Part shown: positions 1 through 9,735 of the stretch, one piece after another | Layout: every line of letters begins with the position of its first letter | Numbering within the stretch: position 1 is the first letter of the stretch | From: Cupriavidus pinatubonensis | GTDB lineage: Bacteria > Pseudomonadota > Gammaproteobacteria > Burkholderiales > Burkholderiaceae | Assembly: GCF_019602855.1 (NCBI RefSeq) | Contig: NZ_CP080766.1 | Location: 496,001-560,000, forward strand | DNA length: 64,000 nt | Direction: 5' to 3' | Notes under the pieces: generated by a model | The model's database searches: none | Told to the model about the DNA's origin: nothing | Seen by the model: the letters and a program-made list of their open reading frames with translations, nothing else | Made by a program: the position numbers and the translations under genes

Positions 1-1175
1 AATCCGCGCCCCTGCTCGCCGGCACGTGCGGCCTCCACCGCCGCGTTCAGCGCCAGGATATTGGTCTGGAAGGCAATGCCCTCGATCAGGCTGGTGATGT
101 CCGAGATCCGCCCCGAACTGCCGCTGATCCGGGCCATCGTCTGCACCATGGCCTGCACCGCCGCGTTGCCGGCATGCGCAAGGTCTCGCGCACTGCCGGC
201 CAGCGTGTTGGCCTGGGACGCGTTGTCAGCGTTCATGCGCACGGTCTGGGAGATCTCCGTCATGCTGGCCGCGGTCTCCTGGAGCGAGGCCGCCTGTTGC
301 TCCGTGCGCGCGGACAAATCCATATTGCCGCTGGCGATTTCACGCGATGCCACACGCACGGCCTCGCTCGATACCTGGATGCCGCGGACCGTTTGCGCAA
401 GCTGGCTGCTCATGCGCGCCATGGCACCAAACAGCAGGCCGAACTCGTCGCGCGAGCGAATCTCGATCTGCTGGTCCAGGCGGCCTCCGGCGATCTCGTC
501 GGCGATTTCCACGGAGCGGCGAAGCTGGCGCGTAATGGTTCGCAGCAGATAGTGCGACGCCCCCAGCGAAACGAGCAACCCAAGCACCACCAGCACCGCG
601 GTCGTCCACAGCGCTGAACGCGCCTCCGTGAGACTCCGGCGATGGTAGTCACCGGCCTGGTTCAGGTTGACTTCCACACCGCGCGTGATGAGCTCGCCGA
701 CCTTGTCGCCGGCCGCACCGAGATCGCTTTCCTGCAGACGGGCTGCCGCGGCCCGGTCACCGGCTTCGAGCAGGTGCAGCTCCTGTGCGACAAGATCCGC
801 GAAGCGCGCCAGCGCCGTGTCAAGCTGATCCGCCATGTCCCGCTCGCGCGGCGACGTGACCCGCGTGGGGTAATAGGCTTGCCAGCCCTTCTTCATTTTT
901 GCCTGGTATTCGCGCACCAGGGCCATGTCCGCACTGCCTTCGTCCTCCGAAGTCGCCTGGATTTTCCACAGCAGCCGGCGGATATGGAGTTGTGCCACGC
1001 GGACGTCCGCCAGCTCGCCGATGGCCACGGTGTTCTGCTCGTAGGCGTCGTGCATGTTCTCGTTCAGGCTCGAGATGGTTTGCAAGGCGAAAAGCCCGAT
1101 CGCCAGCATCAGCGCGATACAAACACTGAACACCAGGAGGATCCTGAACTTGATCGTATGGATGAACTGACTCAT
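1..1175 (-). CDS. Methyl-accepting chemotaxis protein, 3' end cut by window edge
   Basis: Reading the minus strand from ATG at 1175 gives 391 codons with no stop before the window edge. The N-terminus (MSQFIHTIKFRILLVFS) has a short basic stretch, then a transmembrane helix at about residues 10-30, a periplasmic four-helix-type sensor region, a second membrane helix near residue 200 (TAVLVVLGLLVSLGAS) and a HAMP-like segment. The cytoplasmic signalling domain follows and ends in the conserved hairpin tip (IAFQTNILALNAAVEAARAG), exactly where the window stops. Such receptors sense a ligand in the periplasm and control CheA/CheW; the ligand cannot be told. The missing part is the C-terminal half of the coiled-coil hairpin. 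No che genes are adjacent in the window. Confidence 0.95.
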   Translation of the reverse strand, partial: MSQFIHTIKFRILLVFSVCIALMLAIGLFALQTISSLNENMHDAYEQNTVAIGELADVRVAQLHIRRLLWKIQATSEDEGSADMALVREYQAKMKKGWQAYYPTRVTSPRERDMADQLDTALARFADLVAQELHLLEAGDRAAAARLQESDLGAAGDKVGELITRGVEVNLNQAGDYHRRSLTEARSALWTTAVLVVLGLLVSLGASHYLLRTITRQLRRSVEIADEIAGGRLDQQIEIRSRDEFGLLFGAMARMSSQLAQTVRGIQVSSEAVRVASREIASGNMDLSARTEQQAASLQETAASMTEISQTVRMNADNASQANTLAGSARDLAHAGNAAVQAMVQTMARISGSSGRISDITSLIEGIAFQTNILALNAAVEAARAGEQGRG

Positions 1176-1507
1176 TGTGGAAATTCGATTGCAGGCTGGG
1201 TGAAACCCCCGATACTCGCGGCCGGCATGCCTGTGCGGACGCGGTCTGCGTCGGCACAATGGCCAGGCGCGGTTTTCCCGGCCTTAACGGCAGGGCTCCG
1301 GCGGACGTGATGTCCGCCGCCAGGATCGTTGATGCGCCGCAAACAATGAAGGTGCGACAAGATGGCGCCATGTACCGCCCCAATCGAATGAAGGGCCGCC
1401 AGTGTCGGCTAGCGAACAGTCCGCGATTGCCGCCGCCATCAAGATGCGCATAACCGCCTCCGGGTGCCCATGACGCCAGGCCGCGGTGCTCGTCACGGAG
1501 GCCCGCC
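1176..1507. other. Divergent intergenic region
   Basis: This 332-bp gap lies between the divergently transcribed chemoreceptor and the small protein gene at 1508. I see no convincing open frame, RNA gene or palindrome in it. It must hold promoters for both sides. A GGAGG ribosome-binding site closes it, just before the start at 1508. Confidence 0.5.
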
Positions 1508-1861
1508 ATGTTCAGGAAAACCATGCTGACCGGCAAGCCGCAGGCTTGCACGGTAAACGCCGCGGTGCCGGCCCATGAGGCGGCCACGCCTGACGCTGTT
1601 CCCGACCAGCTTTCGCGCAGCCTCAAGACGCAGGGCGACGCCATGGTGCAGTACGGCGCGCGCCTGCTGGTGCTGCGCGAGTTCCTGGCTGCGCTGTGTG
1701 CGGGGATGTCTGCGGAACGCCGCGACAGCGTTGAGGGCGCCTTCCGCAAGCGTGTCGATGACCTGCTGTGCCTGACCGACGACCGGCAGTTGCCCGAAGC
1801 CTTTCACGCCACGCTTCTTGCCGAAATCAACTACTACCTGGGCGAGCTGAAGCGCCGCTGA
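1508..1861 (+). CDS. Hypothetical protein, 117 aa
   Basis: A short protein of unknown function. The start ATG at 1508 follows a good Shine-Dalgarno GGAGG about eight bases upstream, which favours it being a real gene. The first 40 residues are of low complexity. The remainder looks alpha-helical and soluble, with no signal peptide or membrane segment, and contains LVLREFLAALCAGMSAERR and ends in YYLGELKRR. It lies between a divergent chemoreceptor gene and a downstream autotransporter gene, with 128 bp to the latter. I do not recognise a family. Confidence 0.6.
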   Translation: MFRKTMLTGKPQACTVNAAVPAHEAATPDAVPDQLSRSLKTQGDAMVQYGARLLVLREFLAALCAGMSAERRDSVEGAFRKRVDDLLCLTDDRQLPEAFHATLLAEINYYLGELKRR

Positions 1862-1989
1862 GCGACGTGCTGACCGGCCCCCGGCCGTACCAGAGCCTCG
1901 CGCGGCACAGATCACCCTTGCCATCCGGCCAGCCGCGCCTATTGTTCCCGTGAAGAGCGCACCTCAGCGCGCCAGACCACCGGGACGCC

Positions 1990-4764
1990 ATGCCGCATCG
2001 TTCCAGCCGCCCGCCCCACGGCACATGGCCAGCCACGGTGCTCGCCGTGGCGCTCGGCCTGCGCCCCGATGTCGCGCTCGCCGCCTGTGATCTCGCCGCC
2101 CCTGCCGACGGGCAGACCGCCACATGCACGCCGCTGGCGCCCAATCCCGCCACCACTCCCATCGTCGCGCAGCCGGGCAGCAGCCGGGTCACGGTGACCA
2201 TTGAGCCGAATGCCGAACTGGCGGTGGCGGCAGGCAGCGCAGTCGTCGTCCGCGAGCAAAGCCTGGTGGACAATGGCGGCACCTTGCGAGGAACGGGTGA
2301 CGCGGCCCCCACCGTGCTCATGCAAGGCACCGGCAACACGCTCGACAACCGCGGCACGATCATTGCCACGGGCACGGCGTCGCACGCCGTCTTCGTGGAC
2401 GGGAACGCGCCTGCCACGGTACGCAACAGCGGCACGCTTCTCGCCACGGGAACGGACAGCTCCGGGTTGCAGGGCGGCACGGCGCTGACCGTGACCAACA
2501 CCGCCGCCGGGCGCATCCTGAGCGATCAGTCCAACGCCATCTTCGCCAACCATGGCATCACGCTGGACAATGCCGGCCTGATCCACTCGGACGCGACCAG
2601 CATCATCGTCAACAACGGCCCCAGCTCGATCGACAATACCGGCACGATCGAATCGTTGAGTGGAAACGCCATCGGCGCGACAAGAGCGGCTGTCGTCATT
2701 ACCAACCGCGGCACGATCTCCGGCGGCTTCCGCGCGATTGACCTGGACGTCGGCAATGACGTCGTGAACATGCTCGGCGGCACCATCCGCGGCGCAATCG
2801 TGCTGCGTGAGGGGGATGACCGCTTCGAGATGTCCGGCGGGCAAGTCGATGCCGTGGACATGGGTCCGGGCCGCGACGCCGTCGTCATCTCCGGTGGCCA
2901 GGTGAATGGCGCCATCGCGCTCGGCGACGACAGCGATGCCGCCACGTTGCGCGGGCTGACCGATGCCAACCTGGCTGGCATGCCACGTCTGGATGGCGGC
3001 AGCGGCCTGGACAGCCTGACCCTCGACCAGAGCCGTCTCTCCGGCGTGGCCCGCCTGGTCGGCTTTGAAGCAGTAAACCTGACCAACCACAGCACGCTTG
3101 TCATGGACGGCGACCTCGTACTCGGCGACCCGGCCCTGCAAGCGCCTGCGGCCCTTGGCTTGCAGCGCCCACTCGCTGTTACCGCGCCAACGGCCGGCAC
3201 GCTGGACATCGACAGCACCAGCACGCTGCAGATCGGCCCCGCCGGCAACGCGGCCATTGTGGCAGCAGCCGCGGGACAACTGGCAGCGGTCAACAATGCC
3301 GGCGTCATCGACCTGACTACGGGCTCCACGCCGGCAGCGAGCCGCCTGCAGATCGTCGGTCACTACACGGGCAACGGCGGGCAACTGCTGCTGCGCAGCA
3401 TACTGGGCGCGGACAACTCGCCCTCTGACCGGCTTGGCGTCTCGCAAGGCACGGTTTCCGGAAGCACCACGATCGCGCTGGCCAATGCCGGCGGCAATGG
3501 CGGGCTGACCGTAGTGGACGGGATCCCGCTCGTTGTGGTCACCGACGGCGGCACCTCGACGCCATCCGCGTTCCGGCTCGCGGGAGGCCAGATCCAGGCC
3601 GGCGCATACGTCTATGTGCTGTACCGCGGTGGCGTCAGCAACGGTACGGCCGATAGCTGGTTCCTGCGATCCAGCCTTGCCCCGGCTTCGTCAGTGTCCC
3701 CGGCACCGCCGTCCGCCGCGCCCCAGCCGGTACTGTCACCACAACCGGCGGCAGGCAGCCCCGCCCTGCCGCCCGCGCCGGCAGCCGATGCGTCGCCGGT
3801 CCCACTCTACCGGCCGGCAGTGCCCGTCTATGCGGCCATTGCAGGCGTCGCCCGACAGCTGGGCGTCGACCAGATCGCCACCTTCCATGAACGCCAGGGC
3901 GAGCAGGCCCTGCTGACCGAACGCGGCGCGCTCGGTGCTGCCTGGGCCCGGGCCTGGGGCAGCAACGGCCATCAGTCCCAAGGCGGCGAGGTACACCCGG
4001 ATTTCAGCGGCACGCTCGCCGGCCTGCAAGTCGGGCAAGACTTGTACGCCATGGCGGGCGATGGCCCCGGTGGCCATCGCGATCATTTCGGTGCCTACTT
4101 CGGCTACGCGCGGGCGGCGGGCGACATTGCCGGCTTCGCGCTTGGCTTTCCCGGCTATGCGGCCGGCAAGCTCGATATCAACGCGTACAGCGTAGGCGCA
4201 TACTGGAGCCATATCGGACCCGGCAACTGGTACACCGATACGGTGCTGCAGTACAGCACGCTGACGATCGATCCGAGCACCCATACCGGCACGGGCGCCA
4301 CAACACATGGCAACGCACTGGCGCTATCCGCAGAGGGCGGCATGCCGCTCCAGTTGTCGCCCACCGTGACACTGGAGCCGCAAGTGCAGCTTGTGTGGCA
4401 GCACCTTTCCCTCAATGACCTGCAGGACCAGGTCAGCACCGTGACTTTCCGCAATGCCGACAGCACGCTCGCACGTGCCGGTGTCCGGCTCCAGAAAGTG
4501 CTGGAGTACCGCGGCGTGCGCTGGCAGCCCTGGCTGCGCACGGATATCCTGCACGCCTTCGGGGGCACGGACCAGACTACCTTTGCAGCCACGACCTCGA
4601 TCCCTACCAGCCAGGCCTACACGGCTGCGCGTTTCGAGGCGGGGATCGCCGGAAAGGCTGGCCCGCGCGGCAGCGTCTACGGCACCGTCGGCTACCTGAC
4701 CAGCCTGGACGGCGTGCCACGCAGCGCGTGGTTCGGCAATATCGGCGCACGCTGGTCCTGGTAA
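1990..4764 (+). CDS. Autotransporter (type Va secreted protein), 924 aa
   Basis: A classical autotransporter. A basic N-terminus and hydrophobic signal peptide (about residues 1-32, ending near ALAA) is followed by a beta-helical passenger. The passenger is rich in short Gly/Asn/Thr repeats such as DNRGTIIATG, DNAGLIHSD and TNRGTISGG. Then comes a Pro/Ala-rich linker at about residues 565-600 and a C-terminal 12-strand beta-barrel (about 640-924) ending in aromatic tryptophan (GARWSW), the BAM recognition end. The passenger would be exposed at the cell surface; no protease or lipase motif is obvious, so adhesion or aggregation is the default guess. The part before the linker (ADNSPSDRLGVSQG onward) resembles the corresponding part of the autotransporter at 44558-48262. 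Confidence 0.9.
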   Translation: MPHRSSRPPHGTWPATVLAVALGLRPDVALAACDLAAPADGQTATCTPLAPNPATTPIVAQPGSSRVTVTIEPNAELAVAAGSAVVVREQSLVDNGGTLRGTGDAAPTVLMQGTGNTLDNRGTIIATGTASHAVFVDGNAPATVRNSGTLLATGTDSSGLQGGTALTVTNTAAGRILSDQSNAIFANHGITLDNAGLIHSDATSIIVNNGPSSIDNTGTIESLSGNAIGATRAAVVITNRGTISGGFRAIDLDVGNDVVNMLGGTIRGAIVLREGDDRFEMSGGQVDAVDMGPGRDAVVISGGQVNGAIALGDDSDAATLRGLTDANLAGMPRLDGGSGLDSLTLDQSRLSGVARLVGFEAVNLTNHSTLVMDGDLVLGDPALQAPAALGLQRPLAVTAPTAGTLDIDSTSTLQIGPAGNAAIVAAAAGQLAAVNNAGVIDLTTGSTPAASRLQIVGHYTGNGGQLLLRSILGADNSPSDRLGVSQGTVSGSTTIALANAGGNGGLTVVDGIPLVVVTDGGTSTPSAFRLAGGQIQAGAYVYVLYRGGVSNGTADSWFLRSSLAPASSVSPAPPSAAPQPVLSPQPAAGSPALPPAPAADASPVPLYRPAVPVYAAIAGVARQLGVDQIATFHERQGEQALLTERGALGAAWARAWGSNGHQSQGGEVHPDFSGTLAGLQVGQDLYAMAGDGPGGHRDHFGAYFGYARAAGDIAGFALGFPGYAAGKLDINAYSVGAYWSHIGPGNWYTDTVLQYSTLTIDPSTHTGTGATTHGNALALSAEGGMPLQLSPTVTLEPQVQLVWQHLSLNDLQDQVSTVTFRNADSTLARAGVRLQKVLEYRGVRWQPWLRTDILHAFGGTDQTTFAATTSIPTSQAYTAARFEAGIAGKAGPRGSVYGTVGYLTSLDGVPRSAWFGNIGARWSW

Positions 4765-4959
4765 CGTGCCCGGTCGCGGGTCCTATCGCCGGGCAGCCGT
4801 CGGGAGTCGGTCTGCAAGCCTGCGCTACAAGTGCTACCCTGCCGGCCACTACACGCTTGCGGCACCGGTCGACGGTGCACGCGTTGCGCCGACGTCGCAT
4901 CGATATGCCGCCGGGAACACCATAAACCGGCACTCGATGCCGTCCAGTTGAAGATCGCC

Positions 4960-6186
4960 ATGACCGTCCAGTCGACCACCGGCGGGGCCACCGCTTCCGG
5001 CACACGCCCGGCGCAGCCACCGCAATCCGTCCCCGCATGGGTGACGCCGCTGCTTGCCGCAGCCTGTGGCGTGACCGTCGCCAACCTGTACTTCGCCCAG
5101 CCGCTGGTCGGCCCGATTGCCACAGCGCTGCAATTGTCGCCGGGCGCGGCCGGCCTGATCATCACGCTGGTCCAGGCCGGCTACTGCCTCGGGCTGTTGT
5201 TGCTGGTACCGCTGGCCGACCTGGTGGAGAACCGGCGCCTTGTATGCCGGCTGCTGGCCGGCAACGCGGTGGCTCTTGCCGGTGCCGCCTTTGCAACGCA
5301 CGCGGCCACGTTCCTGCTCGCCGCCTGGCTGATCGGGTTCTGTTCCGTGGCCGTGCAGGTGCTGGTGCCGTTTGCCGCCCACCTGGCGCCCGAGCATGCG
5401 CGCGGACGCGCCGTCGGCAATGTCACGAGCGGGTTGCTGCTCGGCATCATGCTGGCGCGGCCGATCTCAAGCCTGGTGGCCGATCTCTGGGGCTGGCATG
5501 CCATCTTCGCGCTGTCGTCGGTGGTCATGGCCTTGCTGGCCCTGGTCCTGTCACGGCGCCTGCCGCAGCGCGCGCCGGCACCCGGCGGGCGCTATGCGGA
5601 GATGCTGGCCTCCATGTGGCATTTGCTGCGCACGCAGCCGGTGCTGCGCCGGCGTGCGGCCTACCAGGCCAGCATGTTCGGCGCCTTCAGCCTGTTCTGG
5701 ACCACCGTCCCGCTGTACCTGTCCGGACCGGATTTCGGGCTGTCGCAGCGAGGCATCGCGCTGTTCGCACTGGCCGGCGTGGCTGGCGCCATCGCCGCGC
5801 CCATCGCCGGCCGACTGGCCGACCGCGGGCGCGGCCGCCGCATGACGGCCATTGCCTTGTTGCTTGGCGCGGGGTCGATGCTGATCGGGCTGGCCGGCAC
5901 GCCCGGATCGGCGATCGCCCTGGCAATGCTGACCGTCGCCGCGATCGTGCTCGATTTCGGCGTCTCGGCGAGCCTGGTCGTCGGGCAGCGGGCGATCTTT
6001 TCGCTGAGCGCGGAGCACCGCGGCCGGCTCAACGGCGTGTTCATGGCCGTGTTCTTCGTTGGCGGAGCGCTCGGTTCTGCACTGGGGGGCTGGGCCTACG
6101 CGCACGGCGGCTGGCCGCTGGCCAGCGGCATCGGCTTCGCGCTGCCGATCCTGGCACTGCTTTTCTTCGCCACGGAGCGGCGCTGA
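4960..6186 (+). CDS. MFS transporter, 408 aa
   Basis: A 12-helix major facilitator superfamily protein of the drug/proton antiporter type. The N-terminal half begins with [19 protein letters not shown], and the motif-A loop after helix 2 reads [12 protein letters not shown]. The second half has the matching loop [12 protein letters not shown] longer frame exists upstream to 4831, but the upstream residues are Cys/Arg-rich and not membrane-like. ATG 4960 (MTVQSTTGG) gives the normal family length, so I use it. It is probably an inner-membrane exporter of small molecules; the substrate is unknown. It follows the autotransporter on the same strand after about 195 bp, probably as an independent unit. 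Confidence 0.85.
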   Translation: MTVQSTTGGATASGTRPAQPPQSVPAWVTPLLAAACGVTVANLYFAQPLVGPIATALQLSPGAAGLIITLVQAGYCLGLLLLVPLADLVENRRLVCRLLAGNAVALAGAAFATHAATFLLAAWLIGFCSVAVQVLVPFAAHLAPEHARGRAVGNVTSGLLLGIMLARPISSLVADLWGWHAIFALSSVVMALLALVLSRRLPQRAPAPGGRYAEMLASMWHLLRTQPVLRRRAAYQASMFGAFSLFWTTVPLYLSGPDFGLSQRGIALFALAGVAGAIAAPIAGRLADRGRGRRMTAIALLLGAGSMLIGLAGTPGSAIALAMLTVAAIVLDFGVSASLVVGQRAIFSLSAEHRGRLNGVFMAVFFVGGALGSALGGWAYAHGGWPLASGIGFALPILALLFFATERR

Positions 6187-6336
6187 AGCCATCTCATGCA
6201 TGGTGTCATGAACTGAAACAGGCTCCGCGTGCTTGCGGGGCAAAAGTCTTGAGCGCGCCTGCCGTTATTGTTCCTGCCTGGCAGCTGTCCCCCACGATTT
6301 CCCCGGTCAGGCACCCCTATCCCCGGAAGGCCAGCC

Positions 6337-6519
6337 ATGTCATTTGTCACTAAGACCGTCGAAGTCCAGTACCGCCAGAAAGGCCACAAGTCGGTTGTCA
6401 CCTCCACCGAAGCCGTCGCACTGTCCGACCGCCACGCGGAAGACCCGAAGGCGATCCTCGCCACGCTGCGGCTGCTGCATCCGCAGTGGGAGGACATCAA
6501 GGTGATGTCCGTGTCGTAA
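6337..6519 (+). CDS. Small hypothetical protein, 60 aa
   Basis: A compact 60-residue protein starting at ATG 6337 (MSFVTKTVEVQYRQKG), preceded by the purine-rich ribosome-binding stretch CGGAAGG. The upstream in-frame extension is proline-rich and lacks a good ribosome-binding site. The sequence mixes charged and beta-strand-like residues and ends in EDIKVMSVS; it has no signal peptide or membrane segment. It is followed within 30 bp by a strong bidirectional terminator, which supports it as a transcribed unit. Function is unknown. Confidence 0.6.
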   Translation: MSFVTKTVEVQYRQKGHKSVVTSTEAVALSDRHAEDPKAILATLRLLHPQWEDIKVMSVS

Positions 6520-6547
6520 GACACAACGCACTGTTCAGGCAAAGAAG

Positions 6548-6581
6548 AAAGGCGCTCCGCGCACCGCGCGAAGCGCCTTTT
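6548..6581. terminator. Bidirectional rho-independent terminator
   Basis: The inverted repeat AAAGGCGCT (6548-6556) and AGCGCCTTT (6572-6580), with GC-rich loop bases that can extend the stem, is flanked by A and T runs on both sides. It sits between the convergent small gene ending at 6519 and the metal-efflux operon ending at 6613, so it can serve both. Confidence 0.85.
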
Positions 6582-6612
6582 GTCGTCGGGCCGGCGACCT
6601 CAGCTCACCGCA

Positions 6613-9600
6613 TCAGACCGGCACATCCTTGGTCGGATCCGCCTTGCGGTCGTCAAACCAGCGGTACAACGTCGGCACCATCACGAGCGTGAGCAGTGTC
6701 GACGTGATCAGCCCGCCGATCACCACCACCGCCAGCGGTCGCTGCACTTCCGAGCCCGGGCCGGACGAGAACAGGAACGGCACCAGGCCAAGCATCGCAA
6801 TCGTGGCCGTCATCATTACCGGCCGGAAGCGCTGGGTCGCCCCCTGCACCACCGCCTCCGTCACGGACAGGCCCGAATCGCGCAGCGTGCGGATGTACGA
6901 CACCAGCACCACGCCGTTGAGCACAGCCATGCCCCACAGCGCGATAAAGCCCACCGATGCCGGCACCGACAGATACTCGCCCGTGACGAACAGCCCGATG
7001 ATCCCCCCGATCGATGCGAACGGCAGCACCGTGATGATCAGCGTGGCGAAGCGCAGCGAGTTGAACAGCAGGAACAGCAGGAAGAAGATCGCGGCGATGG
7101 TCACCGGCACGATGATCTTCAGGTGGCCCATGGCGCGCTCCATATTCTGGAACTGGCCGCCCCACTCGAGGTAGTAGCCTTCCGGCAGCTTGACCTTGGC
7201 GCCCGCCGCCTGCTGCAACTCGGCCACGAAGCCGCCGAGATCGCGGTCCTTCACGTTGATCATCACCACCACGCGACGCTTGGCCATTTCTCGGCTGATC
7301 TGCGCGGGGCCGTCGCTGACCTCGATCTTCGCCACGCTTTGCAGCGGCACTTGCGTGCCGTTGGGCGTCGCCACCAGCAACTGGCGGATCGCCTGAACGT
7401 TGTTGCGGAAATCCTCCGGCAGGCGTACTGCCGCCGCGAAGCGGCGCTCGCCTTCGAAGATATCCGTCGCGCGCTTGCCGCCGATGGCAATCTCGATCAC
7501 GTCGTGGATGTCGGACACGTTGAGCCCGTAGCGCGCAATCGCCTGGCGATCGATCTCGATCGACAGGTACTGCTGCCCCGACACGCGCTCGATGCGGATA
7601 TCCTGCGAGCCCTGGATGCCGCCCGCCACGCGCGCGATCTCGCCCGCAAGTTCGCGCAACTTATCGAGATCGTCGCCGAACACCTTCACCGCGACGTCGG
7701 AACGCACGCCGCTGACCATCTCGTCGACGCGGTCGGAAATCGGCTGCGCCATCACGATCTGCACGCCGGGAATGGCCTTGAGCTTTTCACGGATGGCGTT
7801 GGCGATGTCATCCTGCGTCCAGCCGTCGGGCCACTCGTGGCGGTCCTTCAGGCTCGCGATCGGCGTCGATTCGTTCTGGCCCTGCGGATCCGCAGGGCTT
7901 TCGCCGCGGCCCACTCCCGACACCACCGACTTCACGCCCGGTACACCAAGCACGAGCTTGTTGGCCTCTTTCTCGAGCTTGATCGACTCTTCGAGCGAGA
8001 TGTTCGGCACCCGGTCGATGGCCGGCACGATCGACCCTTCCTTCATCTCGGGAATGAACGATGTGCCAAGCAGCGGCACGATGGCCAGCGTCAACACAAA
8101 GGCACCCACTGCGCCGATCACCGTCTTGCGGCTGTTGCCCAGCGCCCAGTGCAGCATGCGCAGGTAGTGCCGCTTCATGAACGCGATGATCTTCGTGTCG
8201 TGCTCGGCACCACCCTTGAGCAGGTACGAACTCAGCACCGGCGACAGTGTGAGCGACAGGAGGAGCGAAATCGCAAGCGCAATCGAGATCGTGAACGCCA
8301 GCGGCGCAAACATCTTGCCTTCCATGCCCGACAGCGTCATCAGCGGCAGGAACACCAGGATGATGATGCCCACGCCGACGATCACGGGTGTGGCCACTTC
8401 CTGCACGGCCTTGACCAGTATCTGGGTCTTGGTGAGCCCCGGTTCCTTATGGCCTAGCCGCTCGAACGCGTTCTCGACCACCACCACAGAACCGTCCACC
8501 ATCAGGCCGATCGCGATCGCAAGCCCGCCCAGCGACATCAGGTTGGCCGACAGTCCCATCCTGTTCATGACGATGAAAGTCAGCAACGGCGTCAGCACCA
8601 GCGTGGCGAGCACGATGACCGACGAACGCACGTCGCCGAGGAACAGGAACAGCACGATCACCACGAGCACCACGCCTTCGAGCAGCACCTTGGTCACCGT
8701 CCACAGCGCGGCATCGACGAGTTCGCTGCGGTCGTAATACGGCACGATCTGCAGCTTGCCGGGCAGCATGCCCTTGGCGTTGATCTCGGCCACGCGCGCC
8801 TTGACGCGGCTTACTACTTCCTTGGCATTGCCGCCGCGCATCATCATGACGATGCCGCCGACCGCCTCGGTCTGGCCGTTCTTCACGAGCGCGCCCTGGC
8901 GTACCTCGTGCCCGATGGTGACGGTGGCCACATCGCGCAGGTAGACCGGCGTGCCGGCCACTTCCTTGAGCACGATGCTGCCGAGGTCGTCCACGCCCTT
9001 GGCCAAACCGACGCCGCGGATCAGGTACTGCTCCGCGTAGTGCGGGAGCACGCCGCCGCCAGAGTTGGCGTTGTTACGCGCCAGCGCCTGATAGACCTGC
9101 TGGATCGAGACATCGTAGTGGCGCATGCGCTCGGGGTTGACCAGCGCCTGGTACTGGCGCACGTAGCCGCCCTGCGAGTTGATCTCGGCCACGCCGGGGA
9201 TCGAGCGCAGCAGCGGGCGCACCACCCAGTCCTGCGCGATGCGGCGCTCGGCCAGTTCTTCCTGTGTCAGTTCACGGTTGCCGTCGTCGGGGCGATCCAG
9301 TGTGTACTGGTAGACCTCGCCGAGGCCGGTCGAGACCGGGCCCAGCACCGGCGTCACGCCTTCGGGCATGCGTCCGGACACTTCGATGAGCCGCTCCATC
9401 ACGAGCTGGCGTGCGAAGTAGACGTCGGTGGCGTCGGTGAACACGAGCGTGATCAGCGACAGCCCGGCTTTGTTCAGCGAGCGCATCTCTTCCAGGCCGG
9501 GCAGGCCAGTCATGGCCATTTCCACGGGCACAGTGACAAAGCGCTCCACTTCTTCCGGCGAACGGCCGGCCGCTTCGGTGGCGATCTGCACCTGCACGTT

Positions 9601-9729
9601 GGTCACGTCGGGAAACGCGTCTACCGACAGCTTGGTGGCCGCACGCAGGCCGAAGAAAAACAGCACCACGGCCAGCACGCACACCACCAGCCGCTGCTTG
9701 ATGGCGGCTTCAACCAGGGATTTCATCAT
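6613..9729 (-). CDS. Heavy-metal efflux RND pump, CzcA/CusA family, 1038 aa
   Basis: The inner-membrane proton-driven pump of a tripartite metal exporter. Length and the N-terminus (MMKSLVEAAIKQRLVV, then SVDAFPDVTNVQVQI) are typical of heavy-metal RND proteins. The proton-relay segment in TM4 reads AIAIGLMVDGSVVVVEN, with D412 and E419 present. It lacks the DFG triplet of the classical Zn/Co/Cd CzcA group and the DAA form typical of CusA. The porter domain has GVRSDVAVKVFGDD as in divalent-cation pumps. It is the last gene of the operon, 6 bp after the adaptor gene. Substrate is probably a divalent cation; which one cannot be read from the sequence. Confidence 0.93.
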   Translation of the reverse strand: MMKSLVEAAIKQRLVVCVLAVVLFFFGLRAATKLSVDAFPDVTNVQVQIATEAAGRSPEEVERFVTVPVEMAMTGLPGLEEMRSLNKAGLSLITLVFTDATDVYFARQLVMERLIEVSGRMPEGVTPVLGPVSTGLGEVYQYTLDRPDDGNRELTQEELAERRIAQDWVVRPLLRSIPGVAEINSQGGYVRQYQALVNPERMRHYDVSIQQVYQALARNNANSGGGVLPHYAEQYLIRGVGLAKGVDDLGSIVLKEVAGTPVYLRDVATVTIGHEVRQGALVKNGQTEAVGGIVMMMRGGNAKEVVSRVKARVAEINAKGMLPGKLQIVPYYDRSELVDAALWTVTKVLLEGVVLVVIVLFLFLGDVRSSVIVLATLVLTPLLTFIVMNRMGLSANLMSLGGLAIAIGLMVDGSVVVVENAFERLGHKEPGLTKTQILVKAVQEVATPVIVGVGIIILVFLPLMTLSGMEGKMFAPLAFTISIALAISLLLSLTLSPVLSSYLLKGGAEHDTKIIAFMKRHYLRMLHWALGNSRKTVIGAVGAFVLTLAIVPLLGTSFIPEMKEGSIVPAIDRVPNISLEESIKLEKEANKLVLGVPGVKSVVSGVGRGESPADPQGQNESTPIASLKDRHEWPDGWTQDDIANAIREKLKAIPGVQIVMAQPISDRVDEMVSGVRSDVAVKVFGDDLDKLRELAGEIARVAGGIQGSQDIRIERVSGQQYLSIEIDRQAIARYGLNVSDIHDVIEIAIGGKRATDIFEGERRFAAAVRLPEDFRNNVQAIRQLLVATPNGTQVPLQSVAKIEVSDGPAQISREMAKRRVVVMINVKDRDLGGFVAELQQAAGAKVKLPEGYYLEWGGQFQNMERAMGHLKIIVPVTIAAIFFLLFLLFNSLRFATLIITVLPFASIGGIIGLFVTGEYLSVPASVGFIALWGMAVLNGVVLVSYIRTLRDSGLSVTEAVVQGATQRFRPVMMTATIAMLGLVPFLFSSGPGSEVQRPLAVVVIGGLITSTLLTLVMVPTLYRWFDDRKADPTKDVPV

Positions 9730-9735
9730 GGCCGA

